Positions 24,701 through 32,628 of a stretch of DNA of 64,000 nucleotides are shown here, in pieces. The stretch is from Paenibacillus macerans (GTDB lineage: Bacteria; Bacillota; Bacilli; Paenibacillales; Paenibacillaceae). Each line of letters begins with the position of its first letter. Position 1 is the stretch's first letter. The position numbers and the translations under genes were made by a program. Location: positions 1,461,001 to 1,525,000 of the forward strand of contig NZ_UGSI01000002.1 in the NCBI RefSeq assembly GCF_900454495.1, in the 5' to 3' direction. A model generated the notes under the pieces. That model searched no databases, was not told the DNA's origin, and saw only the letters and a program-made list of their open reading frames with translations.

Positions 24701-27661
24701 GAGGTATCGCCGGCTGACTTTACGGACAAAGTGCCGACGAACGCCAGACTCCGGGCCAATGTCAGCGATCCTGGCGGCGATGCCATGGATGTCCGCTTCC
24801 TTCAAGGGGACAAATACGATTTTGCCAGACCGGAGGGAATCAGCGGCTATACCGATGTTGCGGACCGTGAGCCTCCGTTGGTGCTGAACCCGGACGGCGA
24901 GACTGAAATCGGAGCGGCCGAGGCCGGTGAGATCGCCTTTGCGGACGGAGAGTATCTCGTAACGGACACCGACTCCGGATTTCCGTACCACCGCTTTGAA
25001 ATTGAATTGAAGGAAGAGATTCAACCCGCGGACAAGGTGGAGGTCTATTGGAAGGGCCGGACTCTGCCCGGACGCATTGTAACCTTGTATGCCTGGGATT
25101 ACGATGCGGGCAAGTGGACTGCGCTGAAAGCGGAGACCGGCCAGAACGCCGGGGCCGATATCATCCTGACCGCCGAAATTGAGGCCGGACGGTATGTCCG
25201 TGACGGGCGGATTCAGGCCATGGTGCAGGATGAGGTCAAGGGCGCCAACGATCCTTTTACGATTCTGTGGTTTACGGATACGCAGTATTATGCCGAGTCC
25301 TACCCCGAAATTTTTGACAGGCTGGGCGACTGGATTTCCGAAGAGTATAAAAAAGGCACTTTTGCTTACGCCATTCATACGGGCGATATCGTCAACGTTG
25401 CGAACGATGAGCGGCAGTGGGCGGTAGCCGACCGCAACCTGAAAAAGCTGGATGACGCGGGCGTGCCGTACGGAGTCCTTGCAGGCAATCACGATGTCAT
25501 CATCGACGGTGTCAATTATTCTTATTACGGCAAATATGCAGGAGCCGACCGGTATAAGGATAATCCTTGGTACGGCGGGGAAATGGACAACAACCGGAAT
25601 CACTATGACCTGTTTTCGTTCGGCGGCCATGATTTTATTTTCCTTTACATTGGCTTTGGCTTGGAGGATACGCCGGAGACCGTGGCGTGGGCCAACGAAG
25701 TACTGCGAAAGCATGCGGACCGGATTGCGGTCGTCGGCATGCACGCTTATCTGGAATCCAACGGTACCTTATCCAATATGGCGCAAAATGTATTCGATCA
25801 GGTGATCGCGCCCAATAAAAATGTACAGCTTGTGCTGAGCGGACATTATCATGCGGCTAAACGGGTCGTGAAGACGGTGACGCATCCGGACGGTACAAGC
25901 AGACAGGTGATCGAGATGCTGGCGGACTATCAGGGAGGGCCAAACGGCGGCAACGGCTATCTCCGGCTTCTGAAGTTTGATCCGGCAGCGGGTACGCTGG
26001 ATGTGGATACCTATTCGCCGTATCTGGATGACTATAATTTCTTCGATGATGCGACCGAGGACTTTACGGAGCCATTTGCGTTCAGGGATATCCAAAAACG
26101 GGTGGCTACCGATTATTTTGCGGTTAATGTGTACAAAGATGCGCTGATCGGGGAGCAAAAGGGAGTAATCTCCGGCGATGTTGCTTCCGTGCCGTGGAAC
26201 GGGCTTGCGCCAGGCAAAACCTATTATTGGTACATGGACATTACGGACGAATACGGCGCCTCGACGCGCAGCCCGATTTACCGCTTTACTACAGTCAATA
26301 ATGGAACTACCCCAACGGTTCCGGGCGGCAACAACGATGATGACGACGACGATGATGACGACAGAGGCAACGGCGGTAGTGGAAACGGAAATCACGGAAA
26401 AAGTTCCGGAAGCACGGGCAGCGGTGGGGCCGTTAGCTCAGCGGGCAATGTCAAGCCTGCTCCATCCGGCTCCGGCACGATCATTGCTCAAGCGGCTATC
26501 GACGGAAACAAGGCTGTTGTCTCCATCACTGAAGAGGAGCTCAGCGCAGCCTTTTCCAATGCCGGCGCAGACGCAAGAGGGGTTAAAAAGGTGTCCGTTG
26601 TACTGAGCGACAGCGGCAACCGTTTCGACGGCGAAATTATCACGCAGCTTCCGTCCGCCTTCTTCAGCGAAACGGATGGACGGAGCCGGATTGAGCTTGT
26701 TACGCCGCATGCCCGCGTGACTCTGCCCGCGGAGATGCTGAGCCGTACCGGTACGGCCGGTCCGATCGTGGAACTGGTTGTCCGTCCCGGCGTTCCGGCC
26801 GGATTATCGCCGGAAATGCTGGGGCTGATCGGCGGCAGACCGGCCATCGAGCTGGCGCTGCGCATGGACGGCAAGGACATCGACTGGCAAGGGAGCGTGG
26901 CGGATGTTGCGGTGTCCGTTCCTTATACTCCTGGTGAACACGAGCAGACCGACGGTCTTGCGGTGTGGGAAATTGACGCAGGCGGCCCGGCAAAAGCGGT
27001 GCTGAACAGTCATTACAACAAGGATTTGCAGGCGGCAGTATTTCATACCGGCCGGTTGGGCCATTTTGTCCTTGGGGGCAAGACGGTATCCTATCAGGAT
27101 GTGAGCCCTTCAAGCTGGTATGCCCAAGCCGTTAATTACCTGTCGGCAAGGGACGTCGTCAAGGGAAGCGGGGAAGGACGTTTTCTGCCGCGAAGCGACA
27201 TTAGCCGCGCGGAGTTTCTCGTGATGACCATGAACGCTTTCGGAATGGAGCCGGCGGCAGGCGAGGACGCAAGCAATTTCGCGGACGCAGGCAACCGGTA
27301 TTACAGCCCGTATTTGGCGGCTGCAAAGAGCATGGGACTGGTTAAGGGAACAGGGGATAACCGGTTCAGGCCGGAAGCGAAAATTACCCGCCAGGATATG
27401 GCCGTGATTCTTCATTCTATCATGGCAGCGGCGGGAACCGAGCTGCCGGCGGATAACCCAAGTACGGCTCGGAGCTTTAGCGATGCCGGAGATATTGCCG
27501 ATTATGCGCAATCAGCCATCAACGATATGCTGGGGACCGGCCTGATGCAGGGAACCGGCGACGGCCGTCTTTCTCCGCAGCGCTTTACTAACCGGGCGAT
27601 GGCGGCGCAGGTCATTTACAATTATCTTATTAAAAGCAGAGAAGCCATTTCATTGGAATAA
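21743..27661 (+). CDS. Giant surface protein: lamin-tail, metallophosphoesterase and SLH domains
   Basis: This protein of 1972 residues starts with a signal peptide (MKKKVIAAVLACGMLMSSF). Two lamin-tail-like domains are read near 35-175 (FISEIYPDDK..FEYVEIYNRSG) and 334-490 (ILITELLPNP..YEYLELYNNS). Ig-like stretches follow, then a calcineurin-like phosphoesterase near 1172-1400 with its metal motifs in order: WFTDTQYY, HTGDIVN, AGNHD, GMHAY and SGHYHA. Next come a run of nine Asp and a Gly/Ser linker (about 1530-1570), a further beta-rich domain, and three SLH repeats from about 1783. AAGGAGGAACTC sits directly before ATG 21743. It is probably a cell-wall-anchored phosphodiesterase or nuclease of unknown substrate. 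Confidence 0.88.
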   Translation: MKKKVIAAVLACGMLMSSFNFTGIIVPAKADASDEMKIFISEIYPDDKSNQNVIEGAGGADLFEYVEIYNRSGQPLAFNEEYAIRYNYNSGVKNLTVTDTVYDDPNTVVIPADSPAVLWVKRTSSSITGAAANLTAADFRQYHSVPDNVPVYVLKGQDGLNNTDRGLLITRKGDASVVISEYYYTADDVGDGKSVHLQLPSRGTAMVPLAREAAPSAGRVEPAQLTATNNRIPQIDHTPIATADRSRPLTVTAGVYDEDGDSLTVKLYYKTAANGSYSELPMEDRGSGLFAGEIPSARLGGDKLYYVLEAGDGIEWARSPEYETVLTGEVSDADIPRILITELLPNPAGDYRYGSGNQYEYLELYNNSAQTLDLKDYTLWYLYPGTTAPKKWVIPQHTSIEPYSAAVIWFAKEAVANGKGYTTTADFNLHFNSTLADSDIIFYDNSQPSDFNLPNATHRGLALSSPDAPDQYIVEAWYDSTATGSPDRLVNDVRNAVIRYAYPLTGTAMVRLDNRMYANPGSIDPGQVPAVDGVDMVAPTLQHEQTVYNLGKGQAYNATVTSDEPLASAQILYGASTEEPMLFTGTQPLTLTGEDGGKYIYKGSLSFDEPGVYRYIIDAADAAGNRTRVPYNSRGGMLTVNESGTGTELPDPGLSIEGGSMLKGKASFYAYGRQAAESIEVLFNGQPVPLRKTLPGKASLGMQTRGVDQIYQASVSALDPAGEPSFFSRILPKYTNDAWSMFDMPADLFVTGTVVSVHTGNENAPYQLKDHDKVFGSNNHDDFEVKNVHLVLPDGSVVKPDKVLNYLGNLTQTTVDYREDTYYGFGDADYGSNPNKPMISDFHFPVPDDKFTARYAELDTAAVQDGVYPLTMTIGGQEIDAVQVMVDNTAPVIEGISYGDGQLLENSMFLKGPFTLNVLASDNLSGVGKIEAELDGKAVELPYDSSSTLLSAGEHRLKVTVYDGAGNTAVLEKSFQIEDEKPLAPGEVSPADFTDKVPTNARLRANVSDPGGDAMDVRFLQGDKYDFARPEGISGYTDVADREPPLVLNPDGETEIGAAEAGEIAFADGEYLVTDTDSGFPYHRFEIELKEEIQPADKVEVYWKGRTLPGRIVTLYAWDYDAGKWTALKAETGQNAGADIILTAEIEAGRYVRDGRIQAMVQDEVKGANDPFTILWFTDTQYYAESYPEIFDRLGDWISEEYKKGTFAYAIHTGDIVNVANDERQWAVADRNLKKLDDAGVPYGVLAGNHDVIIDGVNYSYYGKYAGADRYKDNPWYGGEMDNNRNHYDLFSFGGHDFIFLYIGFGLEDTPETVAWANEVLRKHADRIAVVGMHAYLESNGTLSNMAQNVFDQVIAPNKNVQLVLSGHYHAAKRVVKTVTHPDGTSRQVIEMLADYQGGPNGGNGYLRLLKFDPAAGTLDVDTYSPYLDDYNFFDDATEDFTEPFAFRDIQKRVATDYFAVNVYKDALIGEQKGVISGDVASVPWNGLAPGKTYYWYMDITDEYGASTRSPIYRFTTVNNGTTPTVPGGNNDDDDDDDDDRGNGGSGNGNHGKSSGSTGSGGAVSSAGNVKPAPSGSGTIIAQAAIDGNKAVVSITEEELSAAFSNAGADARGVKKVSVVLSDSGNRFDGEIITQLPSAFFSETDGRSRIELVTPHARVTLPAEMLSRTGTAGPIVELVVRPGVPAGLSPEMLGLIGGRPAIELALRMDGKDIDWQGSVADVAVSVPYTPGEHEQTDGLAVWEIDAGGPAKAVLNSHYNKDLQAAVFHTGRLGHFVLGGKTVSYQDVSPSSWYAQAVNYLSARDVVKGSGEGRFLPRSDISRAEFLVMTMNAFGMEPAAGEDASNFADAGNRYYSPYLAAAKSMGLVKGTGDNRFRPEAKITRQDMAVILHSIMAAAGTELPADNPSTARSFSDAGDIADYAQSAINDMLGTGLMQGTGDGRLSPQRFTNRAMAAQVIYNYLIKSREAISLE

Positions 27662-27677
27662 CTCTTTTCCAGTGGAA

Positions 27678-27724
27678 GAAACGCCCTGCAGGCCAGTAGC
27701 TTGCGGGGCGTTTCCTGTTTTTTT
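27678..27724 (+). terminator. Terminator after the giant surface protein
   Basis: GAAACGCCCTGCA (27678-27690) pairs with TTGCGGGGCGTTTC (to 27714), with G-T pairs, followed by CTGTTTTTTT. It also separates this gene from the convergent kdpE. Confidence 0.85.
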
Positions 27725-27744
27725 CAGGGGCAGATACGGGTGAA

Positions 27745-28446
27745 TTATTCCCCGGAAAGCAGGCGATATCCGATTCCCGGCTCCGTAACGATTAACTTGG
27801 GCTGGGTCGAATCTTCTTCTAGTTTCTTGCGCAAATGTCCGATATAGATTCTCAGGTAGTGACTTTCGGACTCATCATGATGGCTGCCCCATACTTCTTG
27901 AAGCAGCTGCCGCTGCGTTACGATCCTCCCGGCATTCGAGGCGAGGACTTTCAGCAGGTCATATTCTGTTGGGGTCAATTTTACCCGCTCTCCATTCATT
28001 TCCACAATCCGTTGTGCCAAATCGATGGTTAGTCCACCAATCCGAAGCACGGGTTCGTTTGCCGATTTGGCGGCATGGCGCAGCGCCACGCGAATTCTGG
28101 CCACCAGTTCTCCCATGCTGAACGGTTTGGTAACATAATCGTCGGCACCGCTGTCCAAGGCCGCGATTTTGTCTTCTTCTCTGTCTTTAGCCGTTAGTAC
28201 AATGATTGGCACGTTTGACCAGTCTCGTATGCGATGCAACACCTCCATACCGGAGATGTCCGGCAATCCGAGATCCAGCACGATCAGGTCCGAATGAATC
28301 AATGAGGCTTGCAGCACTCCTTCCTCCCCCGTGGACGCTTCATAAGTTGAATACTGATGAGCCAGTAAAGTCACCGTCAGCAGCTTGCGAATTTGGGGTT
28401 CGTCATCGACAATTAGGATACGAGCTCCAAGCTTACTTATGGTCAT
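27745..28446 (-). CDS. kdpE: KdpE response regulator
   Basis: This 233-residue OmpR-type regulator activates the high-affinity Kdp potassium transporter. The receiver domain shows the acidic pocket RILIVDDEPQ and the phosphoacceptor in LIVLDLGLPDISG (Asp near residue 57), then VLTA and the TKPF lysine. The C-terminal winged helix (about 135-230) includes LTPTEYDLLKVLASNAGRIVTQRQLL. ATG 28446 overlaps the 3' end of the kinase gene by 14 bp, within the codons for its last residues, indicating translational coupling; the GGAGGAGG there abuts the ATG. Both genes run opposite to kdpFABC. Confidence 0.93.
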   Translation of the reverse strand: MTISKLGARILIVDDEPQIRKLLTVTLLAHQYSTYEASTGEEGVLQASLIHSDLIVLDLGLPDISGMEVLHRIRDWSNVPIIVLTAKDREEDKIAALDSGADDYVTKPFSMGELVARIRVALRHAAKSANEPVLRIGGLTIDLAQRIVEMNGERVKLTPTEYDLLKVLASNAGRIVTQRQLLQEVWGSHHDESESHYLRIYIGHLRKKLEEDSTQPKLIVTEPGIGYRLLSGE

Positions 28447-29986
28447 CCTCCTCCATTTCTTCAAAATGCCCTTCGCGCGGCTTGCTAAGGGGAAGTGTAA
28501 TTGTAATGACGGTGCCTTGCGGCTGATTCGGCTTGGCCGTAATGGTTCCATTGTGCAGCTCCACGATTCCCTTGCAAATGGCAAGTCCCAATCCCGTGCC
28601 CGTCACTTGCTTGGCGGCGGCCGAACGGTAAAACTTTTCGAAGATCCGGCCGTAATCGTCACCGGCAAGTCCGATTCCCGTATCGGAAACAAGGATAACA
28701 AGCTTGTCGTCCTCGGGCCTTACCGTTATGAAAATCTCGCTGTAATCCGGACTGTATTTGATCGCGTTGCTGACTACATTAACCAGCACTTGCTCGAGCA
28801 AAACTTCATCCCCCATTACCATAGGAACGGACGCCGGCAGGTTTACCCGCAGCTTTCGATGCTGCTGAAAATCTTTGACCTGAGCCAAGGTGACGCCGAT
28901 CAGATCTTCCACATCGCACCAATTTTTTCTAAGACGCAGCATGCCGCTTTCCAATTGCACCATGCTGAGCAGGTTTTTGACCAATCTATTCATACGGAGG
29001 GCACCGTCCCGAATGGTAAGCAGCAATTCCATGCGATCCTCCGAAGAAAAAAGAGAATTGCCTTCAATAAGGCTGGTCGCCGAGCCGATAATGGCCGCTA
29101 ACGGAGTACGCAACTCATGAGAAACAGAATCTAGAATCGCGGTGCGAAGCCGTTCCGATTCGGCCGTCAAATGAGCGATTTTGGCTTCTTCCGCCAGCTT
29201 CATGCGGGCGATGGCGGTGGCCGCCAAACCGCCCAGGGCGTCCAGCATCCGCTGTTGCTCGGCGGTGAGCCCGCTTTTCCGATCCTGCAGATTGAGCGCC
29301 AATACCCCATGCACGCGGTCCTCGGTTCTCAGCGGCAGGTAATGGGCTGGAGAGTCTCTTAAGGTACGGGTTCCATTGCCGACCGCTTCGCCATGATCAA
29401 ACGCCAGCTTCGCCATCACTTTTTCCGTTTCGCCCTGTCCCCAATCGCTATGAACCGAAGAGCAGTGGGCTAGCACTAAATTATTCCGTTGATCCGGCAA
29501 AAAAATCGCAATTTCCGTACCGATGGTTTGCGAAACTTGCCGGGAAACATTACTGAGCAGGGAGTGAATGTCCGCGATATCGCTCATTTGCCGGCTGAGC
29601 ACGTAGAGCGCGGCGGTATGCTCCTCCCTCTGCTTGGCGTATAGCAACTGCCGTTTCAGCTTTACCGCCAGGCTGGCCGTTAACGCGGCTACCGCCAAAA
29701 AAACGCCGAACGAGATCAGATAGCGCAAGTCCGCGATCGTAAAACTCAGAATTGGAGAAACGAAAAAGAAATCAAAGGCCAGGACCCCCATCATTGCTGC
29801 ATAAAGAGCAGGGCGCAGGCCCCAGACGACGGAACTCCAAAGCACGGGCAGCAGATAGAGAAGTGCTATATTGACCGAATCAAACGCTAGTCCGAACGGG
29901 TGCATGGCGCCGGTCATGAAGGCGATGAGCAAAGTGATGCTTGCATAAGGCTTCCATAGCATCCACATCGATTTCAACTTATCCAT
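28433..29986 (-). CDS. kdpD: Short KdpD-type sensor kinase lacking the N-terminal KdpD/USP region
   Basis: This protein of 517 residues equals the C-terminal half of a usual KdpD of about 900 residues. It starts with four transmembrane helices (DUF4118-like, about 12-110). A GAF-like domain (about 130-260) and a HisKA domain follow, with the phosphoacceptor in DSVSHELRTPLAAIIGSA, then a HATPase domain with NVVSNAIKYSP, DTGIGL and GTGLGLAICKG. The cytoplasmic Walker-containing KdpD domain and the USP domain are absent here and instead occur twice in the protein encoded at 35391-37727. AGGAG lies 7 nt before ATG 29986. The kinase phosphorylates KdpE in the known system. Confidence 0.92.
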   Translation of the reverse strand: MDKLKSMWMLWKPYASITLLIAFMTGAMHPFGLAFDSVNIALLYLLPVLWSSVVWGLRPALYAAMMGVLAFDFFFVSPILSFTIADLRYLISFGVFLAVAALTASLAVKLKRQLLYAKQREEHTAALYVLSRQMSDIADIHSLLSNVSRQVSQTIGTEIAIFLPDQRNNLVLAHCSSVHSDWGQGETEKVMAKLAFDHGEAVGNGTRTLRDSPAHYLPLRTEDRVHGVLALNLQDRKSGLTAEQQRMLDALGGLAATAIARMKLAEEAKIAHLTAESERLRTAILDSVSHELRTPLAAIIGSATSLIEGNSLFSSEDRMELLLTIRDGALRMNRLVKNLLSMVQLESGMLRLRKNWCDVEDLIGVTLAQVKDFQQHRKLRVNLPASVPMVMGDEVLLEQVLVNVVSNAIKYSPDYSEIFITVRPEDDKLVILVSDTGIGLAGDDYGRIFEKFYRSAAAKQVTGTGLGLAICKGIVELHNGTITAKPNQPQGTVITITLPLSKPREGHFEEMEEDDHK

Positions 29987-30070
29987 TAAACCACTCCTGT
30001 CCGTCTATGCTCCCGTTACTACTATAGTTCAGGGTAATGTAAAAAAGGAATAAAATAAACCGTTTATAGG

Positions 30071-30109
30071 CGTAAAAATTCCGTAAAAATCCACGAAATG
30101 CCATATAAT
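30071..30109 (+). promoter_or_regulatory. kdp promoter with candidate KdpE direct repeats
   Basis: CGTAAAAAT occurs at 30071 and 30082 (11-bp period) just upstream of TATAAT at 30104-30109. The -35 element is poor, as expected for an activator-dependent promoter. The KdpE assignment is inference from position and divergent gene arrangement. Confidence 0.45.
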
Positions 30110-30145
30110 CACGAGTATTTGCGAGGAAAATGAAGCTCTAATATT

Positions 30146-30160
30146 TTGAGAGCGCTAACT
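30146..30160 (+). promoter_or_regulatory. Weak cre-like site in the kdp leader
   Basis: TTGAGAGCGCTAACT matches the CcpA consensus WTGNAANCGNWNNCW with one mismatch. It lies about 40 bp after the -10 element. Confidence 0.25.
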
Positions 30161-30358
30161 TCATCTTAAAGTTTCTTTTTTTTACGGATATGCCGGCTGC
30201 GTCGTTTTACAACCATTTAGCTAAGGAGTAAGATACGATCCATGAATTGAATGGCCATTCGATTCTAAATGGATATGCCGATCGACGAAACCAACGTGCC
30301 GAAGCTTGTGTGAGAGCAGACCGATCGGAACGGTTGGAGCGGAATCATCGGTCTTATA

Positions 30359-30502
30359 ACGCTGAATCCTTGAAAGACACAAGGAACGGGGGAACCAACG
30401 GAAGCCGCAACCCGGCTTCATGGGGTGAATCGCTCGGCACTTTCAAATGCCGGGCGTAGGGCGACTCTCACGCCCGAATCCGTCAGCTAACCTCGTAAGC
30501 GT
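30359..30502 (+). promoter_or_regulatory. Cyclic di-AMP riboswitch (ydaO-yuaA class) upstream of kdpFABC
   Basis: This 144-nt element has the class signature: GGGGGAACCAACGGAAGCCG (from about 30388), CATGGGGTGAATCGC, and the conserved 3' block CCGAATCCGTCAGCTAACC. ACGCT (30359-30363) pairs with AGCGT (30498-30502) to close P1. The block at the 3' end is the same as in the ktr riboswitch at 9637. High cyclic di-AMP would be expected to stop kdp transcription at the hairpin at 30545. Confidence 0.92.
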
Positions 30503-30544
30503 GTGGAGAGGCAACATTTTGTCGCGGACCGGTCGGGACGACTG

Positions 30545-30589
30545 CAAGAAGCCGCGGAAAAGGTTCCTCTTTTCCAAGGCTTCTTTTTT
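30545..30589 (+). terminator. kdp riboswitch expression-platform terminator
   Basis: AAGAAGCC pairs with GGCTTCTT, and GGAAAAG with CTTTTCC, around a GTTCCT loop (about 30546-30584), followed by TTTTT. Confidence 0.85.
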
Positions 30590-30663
30590 GCTGTCTTCTT
30601 CCTTGATCCGGGGGAGCAGTTTATGGAGAAAAGCGACCGATTAACTGTTGGAGGAGTGTCGTG

Positions 30664-30774
30664 ATGCTGGATATTTGGATGGTGCTAACGTTGACCGTTG
30701 CCTTAGCGCTTATAGTTGGATTTGTCGTTTGGTGCGGTAAAACGGTGGAGGATACGGGAGGCGAACGCGAATGA
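30664..30774 (+). CDS. Small membrane protein overlapping kdpF, function unknown
   Basis: This 36-residue frame starts at ATG 30664 with GGAGGAG (30651-30657) 6 nt upstream. It encodes one hydrophobic helix (WMVLTLTVALALIVGFVVWC) followed by a charged tail KTVEDTGGERE. Its stop overlaps the kdpF start in an ATGA pair at 30771-30774, the hallmark of translational coupling. The first gene after the riboswitch, it may be an accessory or regulatory peptide of the Kdp complex; I do not recognise a named family. Confidence 0.65.
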   Translation: MLDIWMVLTLTVALALIVGFVVWCGKTVEDTGGERE

Positions 30775-30848
30775 CCATCGTGTTGATTTTTACGTGTGGA
30801 TTGCTGGTCTATCTAATCTATGCGTTGCTTCATCCGGAAAAGTTTTAA
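30771..30848 (+). CDS. kdpF: KdpF, small stabilising subunit of the Kdp ATPase
   Basis: This 25-residue hydrophobic peptide (MTIVLIFTCGLLVYLIYALL, then HPEKF) has the KdpF pattern of a single helix ending in Tyr-x-x-Leu-x-x-Pro-Glu-Lys/Arg-Phe. In E. coli KdpF stabilises the KdpABC complex. It starts within the stop of the preceding small gene (ATGA), with GGAGGCGAACGCGA providing a ribosome site, and lies 76 bp before kdpA. Confidence 0.85.
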   Translation: MTIVLIFTCGLLVYLIYALLHPEKF

Positions 30849-30863
30849 CGAGTTTTGTTTATA

Positions 30864-30907
30864 GTGCGAGTTCAAAAAGGAAAGATGGCTTTTTGAACAA
30901 CCTCTAA
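30864..30907. repeat. Short derivative of the 53.4-kb MITE-like element
   Basis: GTTCAAAAAG (30870-30879) faces CTTTTTGAAC (30889-30898). The left flank GTGCG and the right flank AACCTCTAA match those of the 205-bp element at 53406-53610, so this looks like an internally deleted copy. It lies directly before the kdpA ribosome site and would form a hairpin in the mRNA. Confidence 0.7.
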
Positions 30908-30924
30908 TAGTGGGAGGAACGGTC

Positions 30925-32604
30925 ATGGATATACTGCAAATCGTAATTGTGATCGGTATTTTGATGCTGATCGCCAAACCGCTCGGTAATTATTTGTACC
31001 ACGTTTTCTCTAACGAGCCCAATCGCACGGATAAAATATTCTGTTGGGCCGAGAAACCCATTTATGCGGTCATCGGGCTGAAGCATCGCGCAGGCATGAG
31101 CTGGAAGCGGTACGCGATCAGCTTCATCGCAACCAACTTCGTGCTCGCCGCGGTAAGTTACTTGCTGCTGCGGGTGCAGAGCGGCTTGCCGTTGAACCCG
31201 AACGGTATCGGCAATATGGAGCCGACGCTGGTGATGAACACGGTGATCAGCTTTATTACGAACACAAATCTGCAGCATTACAGCGGCGAGACGGGGCTTT
31301 CGTACTTCTCGCAAATGGCTGTGATCATGATGATGATGTTTACGTCGGCGGCTACGGGTCTTTCGGTCGCGGTCGCGTTTGTCCGGGGCGTTACGAGCAA
31401 GGGAAAAAGCTTGGGCAACTTCTTTGAGGATTTCGTCAAGGCGCATACGCGGATTTTCTTTCCGCTGGCGTTGATCGTCACGCTCGTGCTGGTCGCGCTG
31501 CAGGTGCCGCAGACGCTGGATCCTACGCTGACGGTAACGACGCTTGAAGGCGCGAGTCAGCAGATTGCGATCGGACCTGTCGCTTCGCTGGAGTCGATCA
31601 AGCATTTGGGCACCAACGGCGGCGGCTTTTTCGGCGCCAACTCGGCGCATCCGTTTGAGAATCCGAGCCCGCTGACCAATGTGATCGAGATCCTGTCGAT
31701 GTGGTCATTGGCCGCGGCGCTGCCCTTCATGTACGGCAGATTTGCGAAGAGCCGCAAGCAGGGTTGGGTCATTTTTTCGGCGATGATGGTCTTGTTCCTT
31801 TTGTTCCTTACCGTTGCTTACACCGCCGAGAAGAGCGGCAATCCGGCGCTGAACGCGCTTGGCATCGACGCTTCGCAGGGCAGCATGGAAGGGAAAGAGG
31901 TGCGCTTCGGCATCGCGCAATCCGCGCTGTTCACTACCGTGACGACGGCGGCGACGACCGGCACGGTCAACAATATGCACGATACGCTGACCCCGCTTGG
32001 GGGGCTGGTGCCGCTGGCGGAGATGATGCTGAACGTCGTATTCGGCGGAAAAGGCGTCGGGCTGGTCAATATGCTGATGTACGCGATACTCGCCGTATTC
32101 ATCTGCGGACTGATGGTCGGCCGTACGCCGGAGTTCCTTGGCCGCAAGATCGAGCCGCGCGAGATGAAGCTGATCGCGATTGCGATTCTGGCGCACCCGT
32201 TCATAATCCTGGCGCCGGCGGCGATCGCCTTCCTGACCGATCTCGGCAAGGGAGCGATTTCGAATCCCGGCTTCCACGGCATCACGCAGGTGCTGTACGA
32301 ATATACATCGGCGGCCGCCAACAACGGCTCCGGCTTCGAGGGGCTGGCGGACAATACGCCGTTTTGGAACATAACGACCGGCCTGGTGATGTTTTTCGGG
32401 CGGTATATATCGATGATTGCGATGCTCGCCGTCGCCGGATCGTTGACGCGCAAGCAATGGGTGCCGGAGACGATCGGCACGTTCCGTACGGACAATGCGC
32501 TGTTCAGCTTCCTGCTGATCGGCACCGTCATTTTGATCGGGGCGCTGACTTTTCTGCCGGTGATTGCCCTAGGGCCAGTCGCTGAGCATTTGACGATTCG
32601 TTAA
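30925..32604 (+). CDS. kdpA: KdpA, potassium-binding channel subunit of the Kdp ATPase
   Basis: This 559-residue membrane protein is the K+-selective channel-like subunit of the KdpFABC P-type ATPase. About ten helices and four filter-like loops are seen, including FITNTNLQHYSGETGLSY (near residue 108), LGTNGGGFFGANSAHPFENP (near 230), TTGTVNNMHDTLTPLGG (near 345) and AAANNGSGFEGL (near 470). GTGGGAGGAACGGTC leads into ATG 30925; an in-frame start at 30910 overlaps the ribosome site. It is followed by kdpB after 24 bp. Confidence 0.97.
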   Translation: MDILQIVIVIGILMLIAKPLGNYLYHVFSNEPNRTDKIFCWAEKPIYAVIGLKHRAGMSWKRYAISFIATNFVLAAVSYLLLRVQSGLPLNPNGIGNMEPTLVMNTVISFITNTNLQHYSGETGLSYFSQMAVIMMMMFTSAATGLSVAVAFVRGVTSKGKSLGNFFEDFVKAHTRIFFPLALIVTLVLVALQVPQTLDPTLTVTTLEGASQQIAIGPVASLESIKHLGTNGGGFFGANSAHPFENPSPLTNVIEILSMWSLAAALPFMYGRFAKSRKQGWVIFSAMMVLFLLFLTVAYTAEKSGNPALNALGIDASQGSMEGKEVRFGIAQSALFTTVTTAATTGTVNNMHDTLTPLGGLVPLAEMMLNVVFGGKGVGLVNMLMYAILAVFICGLMVGRTPEFLGRKIEPREMKLIAIAILAHPFIILAPAAIAFLTDLGKGAISNPGFHGITQVLYEYTSAAANNGSGFEGLADNTPFWNITTGLVMFFGRYISMIAMLAVAGSLTRKQWVPETIGTFRTDNALFSFLLIGTVILIGALTFLPVIALGPVAEHLTIR

Positions 32605-32628
32605 GTAAGAATATGAGGTGAAGCTGCC

